NCBI GenBank assembly: GCA_013306675.1
Contig: JABLUY010000088.1
Coordinates: 103,086 to 128,978, forward strand
DNA: 25,893 nt
Source: Thraustochytrium sp. TN22
Taxonomy: Eukaryota; Sar; Bigyra; Thraustochytrida; Thraustochytriidae
Direction of reading: 5' to 3'
Shown: positions 7,807 through 15,771 of the stretch, in pieces
Position numbering within the stretch: position 1 is the first letter of the stretch
How the letters are laid out: the number at the start of each line of letters is the position of its first letter
Program-made: the position numbers and the translations under genes
The notes under the pieces: generated by a model
The model's database searches: none
The model's input: the letters and a program-made list of their open reading frames with translations, nothing else
Told to the model about the DNA's origin: nothing

Positions 7807-9138
7807 TTACTTGTTCTTGCGGAGCGCCAGGGCCGCGATGGCTGCTGCACCGAGCGCCACGAGGCCGACGGCCAGGATGGTGTTGGAGTTGTCCTTGGCA
7901 GGCGCCTTGGCAGCAACGGCGGCGGCCGACGACTTGGCAGGGGTGCCAGCGGGCTCGTTGCCGGGCGTGGGCGGGTCGGCGGCCGCCGCGGCGGGCGCGG
8001 CCGCAGGCGCCACGGCCTTGGCGGCCGCCTCGGAGGTGGGCGAGGCGGCAGAGGGCGTGGTCTCGCTGAGCATGTCGTCGTCGGGCGGGTAGAGGCCGGC
8101 CATTTGCATCTTGTAGCGCATGGCGTCGACCTCGCGCTTGAGCTCGTCGGTGGGGCACTGGACGGACCTATCGAGGTACTCGCGCAGGCTGGACTCGGCG
8201 TCGGAGCCGTAGAGCTCCTTGACGTTGAAATAGGCAGTCTGGAACTGGATGTTCTGCTGCATCATGGCGGCCTGCACGGCCTCGCTGTCGGTCTGCAGGG
8301 GCGAGATGCGCTGGTTGGGGAGGATCTCCTGGACGGCCTTGGCGAAGGCGGTGCACTTGTCGACCGCGGAGAGCTTGTCGATGGCAGCCTTCTTCTCCTT
8401 CTTGCTGGCGTCGAGCGGCGGCGAGCCGCGGTGCATGACGACGTAGGCCGGGCCCTCGAACTTGCTTGGCCGCACCTCGGGCGGCGTCATGTAGGGCGAG
8501 CACAGGTGCAGGGAGTCGTCCTTCTCGTCCATGTAGAAGATGTGCTTGACCTCGGGCGCCGGCGGCGAGCCGGGTGCCGGCTCCACGAGGAGGTCCAGGT
8601 TCATCGGGTTGGCATCGCAGTTGAGGTTGAGCCTGGCCGTGATGTCGCGGCCGAAGACGGAGACGATGACCTCCGTGTCGGTCTTGAAGTCAAAGGTCTG
8701 GATGTAGCCGCCCAGCTCCGGGCTCACGGTGCCGTACCACTTGCCCGAGAGCTTCATGAAGACGCGCTTCTTCTTGACGAGGCTGCGCAGGCGCTCGATG
8801 TTGCGGTTGTCGCTCTCCAGGCTCTCCAGCTTGCTGATGGCCTCCTCGCACTCATCGTACATGCCCAGCTGGTACAGCGCCTGCGCCAGCCGCGTGTACC
8901 CCTTGGGCCAGTCCGGCGCCTGCTTGACGCACGCGCGCGCGTCCTTGAGCGCCTCCTTGAGGTTCTTGAGCTGCAGGTACGCCGCCGCGCGGTTCGACAG
9001 CAGCATGTGCGAGTTCGGGTCCTTCTGCAGCCCGCGCGTGTAGCAGTCCGCCGCCTGCTCGGGCTTGCCCTCCGCGAAGAACTTGTTGCCCTGGTTCTTC
9101 AGCTCCTCCGCCTCCTTGGCCGCATCCTCGGACGCCAT
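7807..9138 (-). CDS. tail-anchored TPR co-chaperone with internal lipocalin-like domain
   Basis: This 443-residue protein has three N-terminal TPRs (~10-112). Residues K14, N18, N49, K79 and R83 match, spacing included, the carboxylate-clamp set of Hop TPR1 (K8, N12, N43, K73, R77), so binding of Hsp70/Hsp90 EEVD tails is expected. Residues ~125-237 form a beta-rich module (KWYGTV, PMNLDLLV, HIFYMDEKDDSLHLC, RPSKFEG, YVVMHRG) whose pattern recalls the small planctomycetal lipocalin-like domain TIGR03067. A helical part, an Ala/Pro linker (370-415) and a single C-terminal hydrophobic segment (~419-439) ending RKNK follow, which is typical of a tail anchor, perhaps in the mitochondrial outer membrane. 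The open frame continues far upstream into GC-rich sequence, but the start at 9138 directly precedes TPR1. It is divergent from a gene whose product has a mitochondrial-type presequence. Confidence 0.85.
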   Translation of the reverse strand: MASEDAAKEAEELKNQGNKFFAEGKPEQAADCYTRGLQKDPNSHMLLSNRAAAYLQLKNLKEALKDARACVKQAPDWPKGYTRLAQALYQLGMYDECEEAISKLESLESDNRNIERLRSLVKKKRVFMKLSGKWYGTVSPELGGYIQTFDFKTDTEVIVSVFGRDITARLNLNCDANPMNLDLLVEPAPGSPPAPEVKHIFYMDEKDDSLHLCSPYMTPPEVRPSKFEGPAYVVMHRGSPPLDASKKEKKAAIDKLSAVDKCTAFAKAVQEILPNQRISPLQTDSEAVQAAMMQQNIQFQTAYFNVKELYGSDAESSLREYLDRSVQCPTDELKREVDAMRYKMQMAGLYPPDDDMLSETTPSAASPTSEAAAKAVAPAAAPAAAAADPPTPGNEPAGTPAKSSAAAVAAKAPAKDNSNTILAVGLVALGAAAIAALALRKNK

Positions 9139-9294
9139 CCCGCCTGCCGCCGCTCCTTCGCCTCCTTCCGCCGCCCGCGCCCGCGCTCCTCCGCCGCGCC
9201 TCCTCCCCGCCGCCCGCGCGCCGCCGCTCCGCCGCGCCTCGCGCCGCCGGCCACTCGCTGCTGCAGCTCTGCTCCTCTCCTCTCCTCCTCTCCT

Positions 9295-9320
9295 CCCTGC
9301 CTGCCTGCCTGCCTGCCTGC
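9295..9320. repeat. (CCTG)n microsatellite
   Basis: About six tandem copies of CCTG (on the plus strand) lie in the 5' region of the TPR gene. Confidence 0.85.
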
Positions 9321-9360
9321 GCCTGCATGGCACGGCAGCCATGCGGCGCCCGCCAGGATA

Positions 9361-9512
9361 GCCTCGCCGCGCCGCGCGCCGCCGCGCGCCGCCGCGCCGC
9401 GCGCCGCCGCGCCGCGCAGCTCGCGCGCGGCCCGCCGCGCGCCCGCAGGCCCGCGCCCGCGCGCGCGCGCCCGCCGCCCGCGCCGCGCCGCGCCGCGCCG
9501 CGCGGGCGTCGC
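9361..9512. repeat. CGCCG/GCGCGC simple-sequence block
   Basis: This is a long run of degenerate CGCCG, CGCGC and GCCGC units with alternating CG stretches, including a GCGCGCGCGC run near 9458-9468. Alternating CG of this kind can adopt Z-DNA. Confidence 0.75.
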
Positions 9513-9534
9513 GAAGGCCAAGGCGGCGGCGGCC

Positions 9535-9573
9535 GAGGCGAGGCGAGGCGAGGCGAGGCGAGGCGAGGCGAGG
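9535..9573. repeat. (GAGGC)n pentanucleotide array
   Basis: Seven or more perfect copies of GAGGC form a purine-rich block with regularly spaced GG pairs upstream of the aldolase-family gene. Confidence 0.85.
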
Positions 9574-9775
9574 GCGCGGCTCGCGGCGGCGCGCGGAGGG
9601 AGGCGGCGCGCGGCGCGGCGGCGCGGCGGCGAGGGCGCCGCAGACGCGCTCCGACGCGGCGGGCGGCAGCGGCGGGCCGGGCGGCGGCGCGGCGGCGGCG
9701 GCGGCGGCGAGGGGCGGCAGACCCGCATCCAGCGAGGGAAGGAAGGGGAGCGAAGGAGAGGCGAGGAGCAGGAGC

Positions 9776-11097
9776 ATGCGCGCAGGGGCCGCCGCGCGGC
9801 GCGCCGCCGGCCTGCTGGGCCGGCGGCCGGCGCCCGGGCGGCTGGCGGCCAGGGGCCTGGCCTCCGCGGCCGGCGACGGCGGCAACGGGTCGCTGCAGGA
9901 CGACAAGATCCCGCGCATGCTGTCGGGCCCGCAGCGCGAGATGATTAAGAAGGCCACGGTCGACGCCTCGTCGTCCTTCAGCGCCAACCAGAAGAGCATG
10001 GCCGACCGCATCTTCTACGCCGTGCCGGCGCAGTCCGAGTCCGAGATCCGCTCGGACCTCAAGTCCGCGCACCGCCTTGTGGCGCGTTTCGGCTGGGACG
10101 ACCTCACGTGGAACCACATCTCCAGCCGCTGCGGCGGCGAGGACGACGAGGAGGATTGCTGCGACCTCGGTACGTGTGCCTCGGCTCGGGACTTGTCGTC
10201 CCTGCAGGGAGCGGAGAGTCTCCTTCCTGCCTATCTGACTCTTTTGGGTGACTGACCGACCGACGCTGCGGCTGCGCTTGTGATTGCTTGCGCATGCGCG
10301 CACATGCACAGACTCCTCCACCTACCTCATCACGCCTGGCGGGATGCACTTTTCCGAGATGCGCGAGTACGACTTTGTCTTTGACTCCATCGCCGAGTCC
10401 GGTACGTTGTTGCTTGCTTGCTTGCTTGCGTGCGTGCTTGCTTGCTCGCTTGCTTGCTTGCTTTCCAAGAATGCACCCCCCGAAGCGCTCGCTCGCTCGC
10501 TCGCGCGTGAGAAAGACACACAGGCCGGGTCGCTGACGTGGCAATGCGCGCAGGCAATGTCATCCACAGTGGCATCTATGCCGCGCGGCCCGACGTGCGC
10601 AGCATCATCCACATTCACACCCCCGCCATCATGGCCATCTCGTGCATCGAGGAGCCCTTCCGCTTCCTTGTGCAGGATTCGGCCATCTTCTACAACCGAC
10701 TCGGCTACCATAGCTACGAGGGCATGCACAGCACGGACGAGGAGAAGAAGAGCATCGCCGAGAACCTGGGCCCCAAGGGCATTGCGCTCATCATGCGCAA
10801 CCACGGCGCAACCATTGTCGGCCGCTCCATCCAGGAGGCCTTCGTGCGGACCTACTACCTGGACCGCTGCTGCCGCGTGCAGCTCGACGCCATGGCCACC
10901 GGCAGCAAGCTGATTGAGTGCAGCCCGGACCTGCTACAGCATGCGCAGGAGCAGATTGAGGGTGAGTTTCCAGACAACAAGTGCCTGGCGAAAAGAGCAA
11001 GCGCACTGACAAAGACGAGGATTTCCGTGCGCCCACAGAGGTTATCCCTTCCGGCCGCTACGAGTGGAGCGCGCTCAAGCGCCTGGTGGACCGCTAA
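9776..11097 (+). CDS. class II aldolase/adducin-family protein, four exons, probable mitochondrial presequence
   Basis: Exons are 9776-10169, 10312-10401, 10554-10961 and 11039-11097, which join to 316 codons plus TAA. The Arg/Ala-rich N-terminus without acidic residues (1-~33) looks like a mitochondrial presequence. The core has WNHISSR (112-118), YLITPGGMHF (136-145), the zinc-type HIH (181-183) and a third His in MRNHGA (H245), as in fuculose/ribulose-phosphate aldolases and adducin heads. At the position where FucA/AraD-type enzymes carry the catalytic Glu, about 19 residues before HxH, there is Gly or Asn (162-163), so aldolase activity is doubtful. Fungal and adducin-like relatives also deviate here. 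All three introns are phase 1 with GT-AG ends, and every exon-intron boundary reads G|GT. This is the only gene in the window for which I can demonstrate introns. The substrate is unknown. Confidence 0.88.
10170..10311 (+). other. intron 1 of the aldolase-family gene
   Basis: This 142-nt phase 1 intron begins GTACGT and ends GCACAG. Removing it joins CTC-G to AC-TCC and restores the conserved ...DSSTYLITPGG segment. Confidence 0.88.
10402..10553 (+). other. intron 2 of the aldolase-family gene
   Basis: This 152-nt phase 1 intron begins GTACGT and ends GCGCAG. It carries a (TTGC)n microsatellite near its 5' end. Removal joins ...IAES to GNVIHSG in frame. Confidence 0.88.
10407..10463. repeat. 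(TTGC)n microsatellite in intron 2
   Basis: This is an interrupted array of TTGC/CTTG with TGCG and CTCG variants that begins five bases after the 5' splice site. Confidence 0.85.
10962..11038 (+). other. intron 3 of the aldolase-family gene
   Basis: This 77-nt phase 1 intron begins GTGAGT and ends CCCACAG. Removal joins ...EQIE to EVIPSGRYEW and leads to the TAA at 11095-11097. Confidence 0.85.
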
Positions 11098-11286
11098 GCG
11101 GTTCGTGGGAAGGGCCCTGATTATGGAAGGAGCGGCGGGCACCTCTGCCTCCGCCGTCTCCCGTGCAAGGAGCATGGAGCTCTGCGGGAACAACAGACAC
11201 GAATCTATTTACACTCAGTCCTTCCCCATCCCCCTTCCATTGGTTGACGCGTGACACCGCGTATGCATGCATCTCTTTGTCCTGAG

Positions 11287-13890
11287 TCAGACCACGACCA
11301 CGCTGGTCGGCTGGCCATCCGTCATCAGCGCCGCTGCCGCCTCCGGGCCGGCGTCAGCGTCCTTGCGGATCTTGTGAGCGTATCGCGGGCTACCCAGACG
11401 CTGCATGAGGAGCTTGGTGAGGCGCGCGAGCGACGCTTGGAGCGTCTCGCGCGAACTCTTGAGCAGCGTGTGACTGCAGAGCGCCGCCATGACCACATGC
11501 GGGTCCCGCTCGCCCGGGACGCCGTCGAACGGAATTTCCTGCAGCGAGACGGGCGCCGGAAAGACGGTGACGACCGTGGCGCGCTCCAGCGTCGCGGCGG
11601 CGAGGAAAAGACCCGTGCAGATCTGCTCCGTCACGGCGCGCCGCGTCTCTTCCGGCAGCGTGGCCCAGTCCACCAGGTTGCATAGCTGCCAGACGGCCTT
11701 GTCGATGAGAATGACCTCCTCGAGCGCCTCCTCGTACCAGGACGTGGGCGCCCCGGTGCGTGACTCGTGCGCCGCGTTCTTGAGCAGGACACGGCTGCGC
11801 GCGCGCGACTCGTTCCAGAGCAGCCAGAGACTGTGGTCGAGCGCCTCGCTCGGAATGGCATCTGGATTGGACGCCCGAAAGTACGTGCTCTGCACCACGT
11901 GCACAAGCTCGTGCAGATTGCCAATAAGCAGCATGTCGAGCTCCGCCTTGGCGGACGTGCTCGACACGACGCGCGAGAAGAGCGCGCCGACCAGAGAGCC
12001 CACGATTATGGCCGCCGTCATGATGCCGGAGTACTGCCAAAACCCGGGAAAGACCTCACCTGGGTCCGCCAGCTCGTACGTGGCGGTCACCGTAACGACC
12101 ACGTACACCTTGGGCATGCAGTAGTGCTTGTAGTCTACGACGAGCACGTAGAGCGCGCATAGCGGCAACGAGAGGACGAAGAGGGACCACCCGTGCCAGG
12201 CCGGATCGCGCAGGCCGCCCGATCCCGCGCACGCGATGGACCACGCCACGCCCGCCACTACGAAGCCGCCCACCGAGCCGGCGCTGCGGTCCCAAGCGCG
12301 CCGGAGCACGGAGCCCAGAAACATCTGACGCAGCACGCTCTGCAGTGCCAGGAGCCCCTGCACGGTGGCGTTGACGCCCACCGTCGCCTCCAGGCCGCCA
12401 CCGAAGATGATGGCTACGTAGCAAAGCGTCGCGAGCGAGCCCTTGAGCGCCGCGGCGAACCGGCTGGAACTCGTCACCCGCGAGCACGCCATGTGCAAGC
12501 GGGTTGGCCACGTCTGCGGCCTGGATGAGGCGAAGAAGGTGCTTGCCTTCACGGCCTGCAGCGGCGAACGCCCGAACAAGACCGTCTCCCTCCAGTCGTC
12601 CAGACTCCACGCCCCGCGCCGCTGCTCCGATGCAGCGCGAAACATGAGCCATGCCGGCAGCAGCTCCTCCACGATGCGGGTTAGGGAGAGCAAGGCAACG
12701 CTGAGCGGGCGATCCTCGCGAATGTCGACAGCGGGAGCCCCCTGAATCGCGTCACGGGTGGCCGCCAGACTCGCGTAGCAGGCCTCCATGGTGCCGATCC
12801 GTCCCTTGGACACGAGCGCTGCGCGCACGGCGTCCAGAAGGTGCAGGCAGGCCGTGCGAGCTTCGCTGGGCCGCGCGTAGCTCGCGGACTCGACGATTGA
12901 CTCGATGGCCAGAATGTGCCGCGTGATTTGTGTCAGGATGCGCTGCGCGCGCACGAGGCAGACGCCCGAGCCGTCAAAGCGCCAACGACGTTCTGCGACG
13001 CATGCGGGGCCTAGCGCCTCGATTCGCAGCGCGATGGCGCGCATCTCGGCATTGCGGGCCGGCGATTCCACGCGCTCCTCCTCTTCCAGACTGGCGTGCG
13101 CATCGTCGCCCCTCACGTGCAGGGGCGTCGCAGACGCCCCCTCCTTGTCATCGCGCTGCCGCTGCGCCTCGCCCGCAACGTTGTCGCGCTGTGCCTCGTG
13201 CATAAACCTCCCTTTGCGCTGGATTGCGCCGATATGCTTCGCCATGGCAGCGATGAATGCCTCCTCGCTCTTGAGCGCCGCCGCCTCGGCGGTCCAAGGA
13301 AAGATGAGCGCCGCGGTTACGCCGTTGACGACGAGCGCCAGCGACATGGACAGAAGGAACTTGCCAGCGTACAAGAGGGTCTCGCCGCCGTCGTCGCCGT
13401 CCGGCGTCTCGCGACGCAGGATGTAGCCCGTCAGGGAAACGGCCTGCGTGGCAATGAGCCCCAAAGCCCCTGGGACCTTGCGCGAGGTCCGGCGCTCGTG
13501 GCAGAAAAAGTAAAACCACGCAAAACTGGCCAACCAGATCCACGCCAGCAATGCCCACTGCGACAGGTAGACGAACCACGCGGCAGCGTACCCGAGGCAG
13601 GCGCCCACCAGGAGCCCCAGCTCCACGGACAGCGCCATCTGCGAGGTGTCGCCCAAGTTCATGGTCGAGGCAGGTCGCAGCCCCAGGATGAGGCAGATCA
13701 CCGGCAAGTAGATGACCGCGCTGCCCAGCCCGTCCACTAGAGGCGGCGTGAAGGCGAGCGCCACTGTGACCACTACCGCGACCGCCGTGCGCAGCTTCAT
13801 CTTGGCATGCAGCGACAGCGACTGCGCCTCAGCTCGCACGGCTCGTACGAGCCGCATGAGCCGGGGCGTGCCTGGCACAGGCGCCCGCAT
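11287..13890 (-). CDS. FUSC/ALMT-like multi-pass membrane transporter
   Basis: This 867-residue protein has two membrane blocks. The first (~30-205) has about six hydrophobic segments, including AVAVVVTVALAFTPPLV, VIYLPVICLILGLR, WALLAWIWLASFAWFYFF and FLLSMSLALVVNGVTAALI. The second (~470-640) has a similar set, including LATLCYVAIIFGGGLEATVG, LFVLSLPLCALYVLVV and MTAAIIVGSLVGALFS. A soluble ~260-residue region lies between them and a helical cytosolic C-terminus follows. This duplicated block-loop-block layout matches the fusaric-acid-resistance-like (FUSC/YccS) and aluminium-activated malate transporter superfamily, so anion or aromatic-acid export is the likely role. The substrate cannot be read from sequence. 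The ATG at 13890 is the first of the open frame; a later Met (residue 12 or 31) could also serve. It is convergent with the aldolase-family gene. Confidence 0.78.
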   Translation of the reverse strand: MRAPVPGTPRLMRLVRAVRAEAQSLSLHAKMKLRTAVAVVVTVALAFTPPLVDGLGSAVIYLPVICLILGLRPASTMNLGDTSQMALSVELGLLVGACLGYAAAWFVYLSQWALLAWIWLASFAWFYFFCHERRTSRKVPGALGLIATQAVSLTGYILRRETPDGDDGGETLLYAGKFLLSMSLALVVNGVTAALIFPWTAEAAALKSEEAFIAAMAKHIGAIQRKGRFMHEAQRDNVAGEAQRQRDDKEGASATPLHVRGDDAHASLEEEERVESPARNAEMRAIALRIEALGPACVAERRWRFDGSGVCLVRAQRILTQITRHILAIESIVESASYARPSEARTACLHLLDAVRAALVSKGRIGTMEACYASLAATRDAIQGAPAVDIREDRPLSVALLSLTRIVEELLPAWLMFRAASEQRRGAWSLDDWRETVLFGRSPLQAVKASTFFASSRPQTWPTRLHMACSRVTSSSRFAAALKGSLATLCYVAIIFGGGLEATVGVNATVQGLLALQSVLRQMFLGSVLRRAWDRSAGSVGGFVVAGVAWSIACAGSGGLRDPAWHGWSLFVLSLPLCALYVLVVDYKHYCMPKVYVVVTVTATYELADPGEVFPGFWQYSGIMTAAIIVGSLVGALFSRVVSSTSAKAELDMLLIGNLHELVHVVQSTYFRASNPDAIPSEALDHSLWLLWNESRARSRVLLKNAAHESRTGAPTSWYEEALEEVILIDKAVWQLCNLVDWATLPEETRRAVTEQICTGLFLAAATLERATVVTVFPAPVSLQEIPFDGVPGERDPHVVMAALCSHTLLKSSRETLQASLARLTKLLMQRLGSPRYAHKIRKDADAGPEAAAALMTDGQPTSVVVV

Positions 13891-14305
13891 CGGCCCCGCC
13901 CGCGCGCGTGCGCTCCAGCGGCGTTGGAGTCTGAAGGCGCGAAAGGTGATTGTGAGTCTGACAAAGACTGTCCATGATCATGATGCGGGCGACTGGTTCA
14001 GTCAGATTTTCTCCATCTCACCTTGGCCAGCCAGTCTGAGACACGTCCACGTCGCCACATTGCAAGAGCTCCTCCGTGCCAAAGCAGCCAAACCCCTGAA
14101 AGAGGCAAGAAGGACCTTTTTCATCATTTTGCGTGCCCCACGCACGTGGACTACTTAGAAATCACCCTGCCTCCTTGCCTGCCTGCATTTTTCTGCCTGT
14201 AGGCCTGTCTGCAGGCCTGCTTGCCTGTCTGCTTGCACGTTGTTCTGCTTGGCGCATGTGAGTACTAGAAAATGTGCTCTCTGTTTCGTCATCTCCGCCT
14301 GCAAG
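13891..14305. promoter_or_regulatory. spacer upstream of the FUSC-like gene
   Basis: The 415 bp between the FUSC-like start codon and the stop of the small membrane-protein gene should hold the FUSC-like promoter and the 3' UTR of its neighbour. It contains imperfect CCTG/CTGC repeats at about 14168-14240. The short plus-strand ORF here shows no motif. Confidence 0.35.
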
Positions 14306-14779
14306 TCAGCCACGATGCTCGTCCTGGCGGCCCTGGCGGGCGTCGTTGAGCAGTTTACGAAGCGCAGCCTCCTCAGCCTCTACTCTGCGGCGCAAGTCAT
14401 CGTTGCGACCAAAAAGACGGTCGAAGAGCGGCAGAATGACCTTGCGCACGAGAGCGCGCTCCATCTTGAAGGCGAGCGCGAGGAGCACGGCCAGTGCAGC
14501 CACCTGCAGCGCCTTGTGGCGTGCGCTCACCTCGCGTCGTCCAGCAATAGACAGCACGCCGTACGCAAAGAAGCCAAAGTGCCAATACTCGTGCGCCATG
14601 TTCATGGCGCCTGCCCACGCGCCCTCGCTGCCGGCCGCGCGCGCCTGGTCCTCCTCGCCGGCGCTCGGCGCGCCATCTCGCTCGCCGGGCACGACCAACT
14701 GGACTCGCCGCGCGGAGCCCGAACTGCGCGGCTGTTGCTGCTGCTGTTGCTCCTGCTGCTGCTGCTGCTGCTGCGCCAT
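14306..14779 (-). CDS. small polyQ-leading membrane protein
   Basis: This is a predicted 157-residue protein of unknown family. It begins with a Gln tract (3-16, one Glu interruption) encoded by a CAG/CAA repeat. A charged linker follows, then two hydrophobic segments (~63-79, EYWHFGFFAYGVLSIAG, and ~89-105, with AALAVLLALAF), a basic/hydrophobic helix (RKVILPLFDRLFG) and a charged C-terminal helix (DDLRRRVEAEEAALRKLLNDA). The first ATG is at 14779. An alternative start at residue 59 or 61 (MNMAHEYW) would remove the Gln tract and leave a compact ~97-99-residue membrane protein. The frame is open upstream through the EF-hand gene, but without a usable Met outside that gene. Composition after residue 59 looks coding. 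Function is unknown. Confidence 0.62.
   Translation of the reverse strand: MAQQQQQQQEQQQQQQPRSSGSARRVQLVVPGERDGAPSAGEEDQARAAGSEGAWAGAMNMAHEYWHFGFFAYGVLSIAGRREVSARHKALQVAALAVLLALAFKMERALVRKVILPLFDRLFGRNDDLRRRVEAEEAALRKLLNDARQGRQDEHRG
14732..14774. repeat. CTG/CAG trinucleotide repeat encoding polyQ
   Basis: This interrupted CTG array on the plus strand reads as CAG with CAA/GAG interruptions on the coding strand and encodes the N-terminal Gln tract of the small membrane protein. Confidence 0.85.
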
Positions 14780-15024
14780 CGCCGCCGCTACCGCCGCCGC
14801 TCTCGCCTCTCTCTCGCGCCGCCCTCGCCGGCCCGCGGCCGCGGCTCCGCGCGCAGGGTCAAGCAAGTCTGGCGTTGACGGACTGCCTGTACCACCCGCA
14901 CTAGCAGGCCTAGTACCCCTGGCGCCAGTACCAGAACGTGAACGAGCAGCAGAGGCAGCTGGACCAGCACTCAGGCTGGCAGGACCACCACTCTCACTCA
15001 CTGTCACACTCACTGTCAGGTAGG

Positions 15025-15771
15025 CTACTGCTGCGCGATGGCTGGGTACGCAAAGGGGTCCGTGGCGATGCCGACGGTGATGAGCCCGCCGCGGCCGGCG
15101 CCGACGGTGCTGGTGTGGCTGGCGAGACGCGTGCGGAGGTCGGCCCGGACGGCGTCCTTGCGCGCCTGGAACTTGAGTCGCTGCGCCTCGGCCTTCTCGC
15201 GCAGCACGTCGCCGTGGACCTTGGCCGCGAGCTGCTTGACGAAGCGCCAGAACTCGGGCAGGTCGACCTTGTCGTGGCCGTCGCCGGACTTGTCCGTGTC
15301 CATCTCGGCAATGACCTTGGCCCAGTCGTTCTGCTGCACGAGGCGCCCGAAGACACGCGAGTGCTTGACAAGCTCCAGCAGCTCCTGGTTGTTTGTGAAG
15401 GCAAAGGCGAGCTCGGCTCGGGTGATGTAGCGCGAGCCATCGCGGTCGATCATGTTGAACATCTTGCGGATGTTCTCCTCGTCTGCCTCCTTGCGGCAGA
15501 ACTCCCAGAACTCCTCGAAGCTGACACTGTCGCTTTTGTCCGTGTCGAAGCTCGCGAAGGCCGCGCCCAGGTCTTGGCTCGCTACGAGCCCGGCGAGGAG
15601 GCGCGACCGGCTCACCAACTCCTTCACGGCCGGCTTCTTCTCCACCGCCTCGATGAACTCGCTCTTGGACATCCATCCGGAGCCGTCCTCGTCCACCTGC
15701 TCGAAGATGGCACGCACCTCTGCCTTGTATTGGCGGACCTCATCCTCGCCCATGAGCAGGTCGAGCTCCAT
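15025..15771 (-). CDS. four-EF-hand calcium-binding protein
   Basis: This 248-residue protein has four EF-hand loops. EF1 (27-38, DEDGSGWMSKSE) is canonical. EF2 (76-87, DTDKSDSVSFEE) keeps the ligands but has Asp at loop position 6. EF3 (109-120, DRDGSRYITRAE) keeps the ligands but has Arg instead of Gly at position 6. EF4 (158-173) has DTDKSG and a proper Glu end, but four extra residues (DGHD, 164-167) lengthen the loop to 16. The C-terminal ~65 residues hold a basic helix and a Gly-rich tail. It is a likely cytosolic or flagellar calcium sensor or buffer; no enzyme domain is fused. The start at 15771 (MELDLLMGEDEV) is preferred to an upstream Met 33 codons earlier, because that extension is basic and unlike a family N-terminus. 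Confidence 0.88.
   Translation of the reverse strand: MELDLLMGEDEVRQYKAEVRAIFEQVDEDGSGWMSKSEFIEAVEKKPAVKELVSRSRLLAGLVASQDLGAAFASFDTDKSDSVSFEEFWEFCRKEADEENIRKMFNMIDRDGSRYITRAELAFAFTNNQELLELVKHSRVFGRLVQQNDWAKVIAEMDTDKSGDGHDKVDLPEFWRFVKQLAAKVHGDVLREKAEAQRLKFQARKDAVRADLRTRLASHTSTVGAGRGGLITVGIATDPFAYPAIAQQ

Larger units (their letters stand above)
9139..9775. promoter_or_regulatory. extremely GC-rich divergent spacer
   Basis: This 637-bp gap lies between the starts of the TPR and aldolase-family genes and probably holds both promoters. It is almost pure G+C with strong strand asymmetry: C-rich on the left, then CGCCGCG/GCGC arrays, then a purine-rich (GAGGC)n tract on the right. The open frames across it on both strands have biased Arg/Ala/Pro composition and no domain. 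Confidence 0.45.

Noticed and set aside
7720-9948. 742-codon plus-strand open frame antisense to the TPR gene
   Set aside because: It mirrors the TPR gene codon for codon, has Gly/Arg/Leu-biased composition and ends in pure Arg/Ala repeats. It is a GC-driven shadow; the minus-strand frame carries clear TPR motifs.
9139-10011. N-terminal extension of the TPR protein by 291 residues
   Set aside because: The extension runs through CGCCG repeats and the antisense of the aldolase-family exon 1. Its composition is Ala/Arg/Pro noise, and a well-placed ATG at 9138 directly precedes TPR1.
14780-15676. 456-codon reading frame joining the small membrane protein to sequence antisense or out of frame to the EF-hand gene
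   Set aside because: The upstream part overlaps the EF-hand gene in another frame and shows no domain. Only the part from 14779 down has credible protein features.
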